NCBI GenBank assembly: GCA_028829895.1 | Contig: CM054180.1 | Span: forward strand, 93,122,135-93,186,134 | From: Sinotaia quadrata | Lineage: Eukaryota > Mollusca > Gastropoda > Architaenioglossa > Viviparidae | Direction: 5' to 3' | Length of the DNA: 64,000 nucleotides | Part shown: in pieces, positions 52,201 to 61,200 of the stretch | How the letters are laid out: every line of letters begins with the position of its first letter | Position numbering within the stretch: position 1 is the stretch's first letter | The notes under the pieces: generated by a model | What the model was told of the DNA's origin: nothing | Database searches by the model: none | What the model saw: only the letters and a program-made list of their open reading frames with translations | Program-made: the position numbers and the translations under genes

Positions 52201-55200
52201 TTCTTCACACTGTTTTACTCTAGTTCATAGGCGTCACATTTATTTCTTCACACTGTTTTACTCTAGTTCATAGGCTTCACATTTATTTCTTCACACTGTT
52301 TTACTCTAGTTCATAGGCATCACATTTATTTCTTCACACTGTTTTACTCTAGTTCATAGGCTTCACATTTATTTCTTCACACTGTTTTACTCTAGTTCAT
52401 AGGCTTCACATTTATTTCTTCACACTGTTTTACTCTAGTTCATAGGCTTCACATTTATTTCTTCACACTGTTTTACTCTAGTTCATAGGCATTGTCACAG
52501 GAAATGAGGGACCGAAATTATATTTTATTTCATTTTAAAAAAACCGCTAACAAAACTAATTGAAGTAATCCGAGTTTTGTTATTTTTCGTATGTAGCATG
52601 TAACTTCCAGTAACGGTCACCTAAGATCTCTTTAGTAGACAGACGTTCGTGACGCAGTGTGTGTCAATTATCATATTGAATATATATATTAGTTTATGAA
52701 GAATATGTATATTAAATAAATTGGGACAACTGCGCACTACGGTCACATGTTGTTGACGAGAGAAATGGCCAGTGCGCATTAGAATTGACCACAGAAAAGC
52801 GTGCATCACGATTACCACTATATATCCAAGGCAAAAATCATGTCACACGGCATAGCTTCTGGAAAGTTCTGGAGACCTTCAGTAAAGCTATATAAGAGGC
52901 AAAATGAAGACTTTATTCTCAATGTTGAAAACGTCGATTCGTCTGAAGCCAGTCTAACTTCACGTATGAATTATCTCATGTACAGAGATTTCATAAAGGA
53001 AAGCTGCAAAGATCTCTTTCCATCCGTTTTCCATCCGTCTGATGCCATATATTGAGTAACGAGGCAAAATTACTCAGTATAATTGTTGGCAAAGTGGAAA
53101 GTTCGCTGTCAAGAAAAACCCAATGTATGCGACACTGGTTGTATGCAGTTAACGACACGAGGGACCCAATTTTGTCATCCCCCCTGTCTGAGTTCGTTTG
53201 GCAGTCTATCCCGCGATTGAGAAGGCTAGCGCCGGAGATACATATCCGGATTTCTACACTCAATGTAATGCGACGACACATCCCACTGGACGACTCCACC
53301 CGATAATGCTAAACGTCGTTGGCGTGTCCGTTTACAACGACCATTATCGAGGCTGACAACAGTCAGCTAAATTTCAGATTTCTCCCCAGTGATAATCTGA
53401 AAGTGGTGCCTAGATTCTGCAGAATCTTCACCTGTAAATGCGACGCCTCAATTGCGTCGTGATCTTCACTTTGAAGTGCCGCTTATAAGTGACGTGTGAG
53501 CTTACGTCATCTCCTTGGAACTCTGACATTAATAGTGAGTAAAAATTCGCACGGCTAACGCGCACATACTTAACTCTAGAACTCTAAGAAAATGAACACT
53601 ATTATATCGTTTGCAAAATAAGAACTCTAATGTTAAAAGTAATGCTTATTTTACATGTCAACTATTGTTAAAGCGGCCCCATTTGCCGCATAAGAATTGT
53701 GTAATTAATCTTTATTTTATATTTTGAATTTCATCATTTTCATCTCCCCTTATTTCCCACAGAGTGTATGACATTGGAAAGTTGAATGAATGATTAATCA
53801 CTGTGCGAAAGAGTAGTGCCCCTTTTAAATCGGGAAATAAATAACCTGATTTAAACATCTTTCAACTCTCTTGTTATTCATAGTTTTTGAGAGGGACGAA
53901 AGAATTTGTACTATTGTTTTGCACCGTTCGTCTGTTCGTCCATTTATTCACATTTATGATACACACTCACAACACACACCGCCAATAAAACGTTCCTTGG
54001 CATGACACTAATAAACTGGGCCCCACCCAAACATCAATGGTGTATGTCATGTGTGTCTATGTAACAACCTGACACGACGTAGTACTGGCATACGTCACAT
54101 GGGCTTTTCTTGGAGGTGCACCGGAGCAGGCCAAAAATAGACTTCACCCCTTGCATCTCTAACTTCAGCTCGGGGTCGGCTTGTAACGAGCCTCCCGTTT
54201 TGTGACAGGCATCACATTTATTTCTTCACACTGTTTTACTCTAGTTCATAGGCGTCACATTTATTTCTTCACACTGTTTTACTCTAGTTCATAGGCTTCA
54301 CATTTATTTCTTCACACTGTTTTACTCTAGTTCATAGGCTTCACATTTATTTCTTCACACTGTTTTACTCTAGTTCATAGGCGTCACATTTATTTCTTCA
54401 CACTGTTTTACTCTAGTTCATAGGCTTCACATTTATTTCTTCACACTGTTTTACTCTAGTTCATAGGCGTCACATTTATTTCTTCACACTGTTTTACTCT
54501 AGTTCATAGGCGTCACATTTATTTCTATCAAAATGCAATATTATCACAATTTTTATAATTATTTAAAAATACATAAATTCAGATTGTGAAATTAATTATA
54601 GTTAATTACTAATTAACATATTTATTAATTATCAACCAGTTTTTCTTAAGAAGAATTTGTTATAAAGAGCATACTCTTATTTTGGCATTTTCATAAAATT
54701 TGAAGTTCATCCAATTTTATTCAAATATGTTCTAACCCATGAGTATCATTAATCTATTTTAAGCCCTTTTGACAAAATTCTTGCATGACACAAAGGGTTT
54801 TAACCATAATTACTATAGTTGTTACATCAAAAGTTAATATTATTAAAAGAAGTTTATATATTTCATAAAATATCATGTAAAACAATTCACAGCATAGTAA
54901 GTTTGTACAGACATTTTTTTCGCTCATGTCAAGTACTCTAATTATGATTTTTAACTTTATTTAATACATATGGCCCATGCATTTCAGCAAACTGAGACAG
55001 ACATTAACAAAATAAAATGTTTCTTTTGTTTTATTTGTATTATAATAAAATATGTGAATGTCTAAATCATCTTATTTCAGCATATGAAGTTCCTGCACTA
55101 ATTTGTGATGGACAGCTTTTGGAAGGGTTGTCTGCTGTTGACGTAGAGAAGGTAAGAATTAGTCATCGGGTCAAGGGTTGTCTGCTGTTGATGTAGAGAA

Positions 55201-58200
55201 GGTAAGAATTAGTCATCTGGTCAAGAGTTGTCCATTCTTAATTAGAGAAAGGGAGAATTTCCATACATTTGGTCAAGGGTTGCCCACTGTTAATTAGAGA
55301 AGGTAAAAATTTACTATCATCTGGTCAAAGGTTGCCTACTGTTAATTAGAGAATGGAAGAATTTACAGTCATTTGGTCAAGGGTTGCCCACAATTATTTA
55401 GAGAAGATAAGAAATTACAGTCATCTGGTAAGGGTTACCCATTGTTATGTCAAAAAGGTAAGAATTTATTCATCTGTCCAAGGCTGCCCACTGTCAGTGT
55501 CAAAATGGTAACAATTTACAGTCATCTTGTCAAAGGTTGCCCAATGTCAATGTAAAGAAAGTATGAATTTACAGTCATGATGTCTTTGGTTTATACTGTT
55601 AATGCAAAGAAGGTAAGAACTTACACTTATCCTTTCTTCGTCATTTAATGTTGAGAAAGTAAACAATTTACAGTCATCATGTCTTTGGTTAAAGAATTTT
55701 GAATAACCATATTACACTAAATGATCATTGCTTTGGGCATATAATGTAATATCCTTAGTTTAAAAATTACAATACAAGATTATTGTTGTAGAAATTTACA
55801 GTAATAGACAACGTGCAGTAAATATATAAATGATTACAGTTTTGATTGTAAACATACACACCCTGCAAACATGCACACCCTGCAAACATACACACTCTGC
55901 AAACATGCATGTCCTGCAAGCATACATACCCTACAGACATACATGCCCTATAAACATTCCCTTTAATCATATACACCCTAGGAATATACACACCCTATAA
56001 TTATCTACATCCTGGGAACATACACACCCTATAATTATACACACCCTGGGAAGTTTGAATCTACTTGTATCATGGACTTACAAGCCCTGCATGAAAATCT
56101 GGAAACAGAACAGTTGTAGCTTCCTGGAGAGGGGGTGGGAGAGTGAGAGATAAAAACTATGTATGGTGGAGTAAATTTGCCTATCCCTATTTCTAAACTT
56201 AATAATTATATATTGTTGCCAATATTAATGTAACCCAATCTTGGGCATTGCTTATGATGATATTTTTGTAAGAATATGCTAGAACTTGTTGATGCAATCC
56301 AAACCAGTTCCAGGTGGATGAGTACTATATATCTACAGCTGACTGGAGATGGTGATAATTATATACTATATGTCTACAGCTGATGGGAGAATGGTGATAA
56401 TTATATACTATATATCTACACTGACTGGAGAATGGTGATAATTGTATACTATATATCTACAGCTGACTGGAGAATGGTGATAATTATGTGTCTACAGCTG
56501 ACTGGAGAATAGTGATAATTACATACTATATGTCTATAGCTGACTGGAGAGTGGCATTTGTTATGGAAGAAAGGTACTTTACCAGGAGAGCGTTTACCAA
56601 AGTCTGAGTCAGCCTTCATCATTCTGACATATACAGGATTACTTTATCTTTGGCGCACCCACAAGTAAGATTTTGTTGTAAGAATTTCTGTTTCTTATAT
56701 TAGTATATGGGTAAATAAGTTGAAGGTAGATTTGTTTTTTTTTTAAGTTCTTCTTGTTTTATTTTTCATTTCATTTATGATTTTTAAATTTAAAAAAAAA
56801 TAAAAGTAACATAATGTCATATGTATGTTAATATATTTTTCTTTCAGTAATATTTGAGTTAGCTTGCATTCCTTATTTGTATTATACTTATATTATTCTA
56901 CTTTATTAATACACACACACACACACACACACACTAATTTAAAATCTCATTTACCATAATGTTTTAGCACTCATTGGGTACCACAATTATTTGCAGATGC
57001 TTGCTCCTTTTTTATTGACAAACTGGGTATATTGCTAACTCTTTCAACTTCAGATATATTCTTCAAGGTCTTACTTTTTAGGGTAACTGTATTTAATATG
57101 CTATAGTTATGCACACTTATTTGATAAATATATTGTCTTACTTTTTAGGGTAACTGTATTTAATATGCTATAATTATGCACACTTATTTGATAAATATAT
57201 GGTCTTACTTTTTAGGGTAACTGTATTTAATATTCTATAATTATGCACACTTATTTGATAAATATATGGTCATACTTTTTAGGGTAACTGTATTTAATAT
57301 GCTATAATTATGCACACTAATTTGATAAATATAAGTGCATGAAACATTGACACATTTATCAACCAAGACAATGACAGTTCCAGTGGTAAAGGGTACCTGA
57401 AATAATGCATCACTCCACAACCTTTTGAAAAAATGTATTTGCATTTGTCAACTATTATGGTAAAAATATAGACATATTAATGATATTTACATATGTTTAT
57501 CAATCATTATTTTTTTTATTGCTACACTTCCCTGACTTCACTTATTTCTGGCACATTCCTATAAACATGTACTTGGGTACATCTATATAATTATTGTTGT
57601 AAGATTCAAACTCACAACAAGTATTCTTATCACCAGTTTCTATATTTCCTTCCATTCAGAGCTTTCATTATTACTAATTTCTTCTTTTATTTGTGTATTT
57701 CAAAGAGTATTTGAATAGCAAGTTCTTATTGTAGTGCCTAGCAGCCAGTTTGACATGAAAATTATAACCAAACTTTTGCACTGAAAAATCATAATTCACA
57801 CACAAAGCTTCTGAACATCAAGTGTGCAGACCATTATTATACGTGACATGACCTCCTAACACAATCATGTTATGACATCAGACAATTTTTCTTAACTGCC
57901 TTGTTTGTAAGTTCATAAATGAAGCATCTGAAAAAACTGAAGTCAAGAAGAATTAGATTATATATCAGTGGATTTGTTGATATTTCATTTTATTTCAATT
58001 TTTTATTTTACACTGTGTTATGTTCTAGCCATCTTGTTCTGGCTTGGGTTACACTAATAATTCAAAATGGCTTTGTGTTTTGTGGTTAAACATATAACTT
58101 TAAGTTACAGTAATTATTCACATTTGGTTTAAATTTCAGTAACGATTCACACAGCTGCAAGCCAGCAGAAGCTGAATTAATGGTGGCTATGGGAAGTACT

Positions 58201-61200
58201 GGAGACTATTATTCTGGGGCAGATGGTTATCCAGGTAATTATTATTTATAGAGTGTTCTGTAGATTACAAGTAACGTTTTAATGGCAAGTAAATTTGATT
58301 TCTTTATCATCCTGTTGACCAGTTTGTAATGGTAATACAGTTGTATGTTGAGAATTGAACCAATACACCAGCAGAGCCAGATAATGTGAGGATATATTTT
58401 GGAGAATTTTGGACAGCCAAATAATTACATATGTGGGTTACATGAATCATGCCATAAATGAAGTATATTAAATATAAAATGTAACTTAATAAATATGTAA
58501 TCCTAATAAATATTTATTCATAAAATATTCAACTACTAGTACCTGTTCTAATTACAATCAAGCATCTGTTTAGTGTTTAGATTTTTATTGACAGTTTTGT
58601 ATAGATGAATATATTTGATAATTTTATATGCTTCTCATTTTCTAACCATCATTACACATTCATGAATTATAAAACAAATAGCATATCTAAGAAAGAGATC
58701 TTTTAGTAATCTTGCATAATTGTAGTTAAATACTTTGATCTACTTTTCTGATTTGTCAATTATAATAATCTCTTGTTTGTTTACTGTTTCAGTTGTTCTA
58801 AAAATCATTCACATAGACTCTGTCAATATTCTAACTGTCTGGTGCCACCTGGATGACAATTCAGAATGTCAGCCTAACAGCACAACTTTTGAAATCCTAT
58901 CAAAACATACTGCCTTGGAGAGCACAACCCTAAAGGAAATTCTCCGATACCTGGATGATTTTTCTTGTCTTGATAGAACTAATTGGATTCCTGTAATTCC
59001 AGGTTGTAGTCAATGCCATTAATATTTGTATTTTTTTAAAATTATTATGTTGCATTTAATATGATTCTCATTTGAATGAAATGCATTGTAATTCTCTCAT
59101 TGAAACTTTGAAATGGGCTGTGAGTATTGAAGGCTGGCAGAGTTTGTCAAATTAAGGAATACAATAATCATGCATATATGAAGATTTTTTTAATTTTCTT
59201 ATGAACAGGTCATTTATTTTCCTTCATACAATCATAAACCCAGGTGTTTATAAGCGGAGGTTATGGCTCCCATGAAGCCCTGCAGTTTGATGCTAGGGAA
59301 ACAACTGATACATTCTTCCTCTTTACATATTTTCTTTACTCAGGGAGACAACTGATACATTCTTCTTCTGCTTTACTCTTCTCTTTACTCAGGGAGACAA
59401 CTGATACCTTCTTCTGCTTTACTCTTCTGTTTACTCAGGGAGACAACTGATACATTCTTCCTCTTTACTCTCTCTTTACTCAGGGAGACAATTGATACAT
59501 TCTTCTTCTTTACATCTTCTCTTTACTCAGTCATCAATTTAGTTGTTTTTCTTGATGAACAAAAATATTTTTCTGAGTTTGTGACTTTTTGAATGAGCAC
59601 ACAAAAGCAATTAGAAAGGAAAACATTCTTGAGAAATCTAGTCAGAGAAAACACGCCAGACAAACAAGATAGAAATTCACTTCACCATATTGTGTATGTA
59701 ATCACCACTGTTTCTAAATTGATCCAACAGTTAGATCTGGGATCAAGAAGAATTCATGAAAATGGAGCAACAAGATGAATGATTATTGCATATCAAAAAT
59801 TTAATTTAAGGAGAACTTTCCTTGATTTTCTTAGCTCTGGCTTAATCTCCTTGGTTAGGGACATTCTGCTTACTTTGCATAAACATGTAATCAAAATAAC
59901 TATTTTCAGAAAAAAAAGGCATTTAATGATTATGTTATTTTTATAAATTTAAGTTATTTTGGTGTTCTCTTGAAATTTTAATGAGTGCCCACAATCAGAT
60001 TTTCCTCCCTCCAACCTACAAGATCATGTTTTGCTTTTTTTTTTTAATTTAGCAGTACTGAAAACTAAAAATCAAATAAATCTGTTAGTAAAAAAAAAAA
60101 AATAAAGTAAGTCTTAGTAAAAGGTAAAATAAAATAAGTCTGTTAGTAAAAAAAATAAAATAAAATAAGTCTTAGTAAAAATTAATTCAAATAAATCTAT
60201 AAGTTAAAAAAAAATAAAATAAGTCTTAGTAAAAATTAATTCAAATAAGTCTATAAGTTAAAAAAAATAAAATAAAATAAGTCTTAGTAAAAAAAAAAAT
60301 AAAATAAAACAAGTCTTAATAAAAAAGTAAAATAAAATAAGTCTTAGTAAAAAATAAAATAAAATGTCTTAGTAAAAAAAGTAAAATAAAATAAGTCTTA
60401 ATAAAAAAAGTAAAATAAAATAGTATAAAATAAAATAAAATAAGTCTTAATAAAAAAGTAAAATAAAATAAGTCTTAGTAAAAAATAAAATAAAATATGT
60501 CTTAATAAAAAAGTAAAATAAAATAAGTCTTAATAAAAAAGTATAATAAAATAAGTCTTAGTAAAAATTAATTCAAATAAGTCTATAAGTTAAAAAAAAA
60601 TAAAATAAAATAAGTCTTAATAAAAAAGTAAAATAAAATAAGTCTTAGTAAAAAATAAAATAAAATAAGTCTTAATAAAAAAGTAAAAATAAAATAAGTC
60701 TTAATAATAAAATAAAATAAAATAAGTCTTAGTAAAAATTAATTCAAATAAGTCTATAAGTTAAAAAAAAATAAAATAAGTCTTAATAAAAAAGTAAAAT
60801 AAAATAAGTCTTAGTAAAAATTAAAATAAAATAAGTCTTAGTAAAAGAGTAAAATAAAATAAGTCTTAGTAAAAGAGTAAAATAAAATAAGTCTTAATAA
60901 AAAAGTAAAATAAAATAAGTCTTAATAAAAAAGTAAAATAAAATAATATGAATTTTAGTTTTGATTGTCTCTCCTTATCATTGTGCAGTAAACCTGGACA
61001 ACCTGCATTTGGACTGATAAGGAAGCTAATCCTTCATATCTGCACAATAAATATTCTGAAAAAAAAACTTTTTTGCAGTCTAAAATGTGCTTTTAATATA
61101 ATAAATTATAAATATTGTGGGTATTTTATATTAGATGTTACAAGTAATTTATCTTTCTTGACATGGAAAGCAGAGTGCATAAACCCTTCAGACTTTGTGA

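Noticed and set aside
52801..53306. Two plus-strand ORFs and one minus-strand ORF of 84-102 codons
   Set aside because: They overlap on both strands inside the 1715-base solo LTR and match nothing known; no support for a gene.
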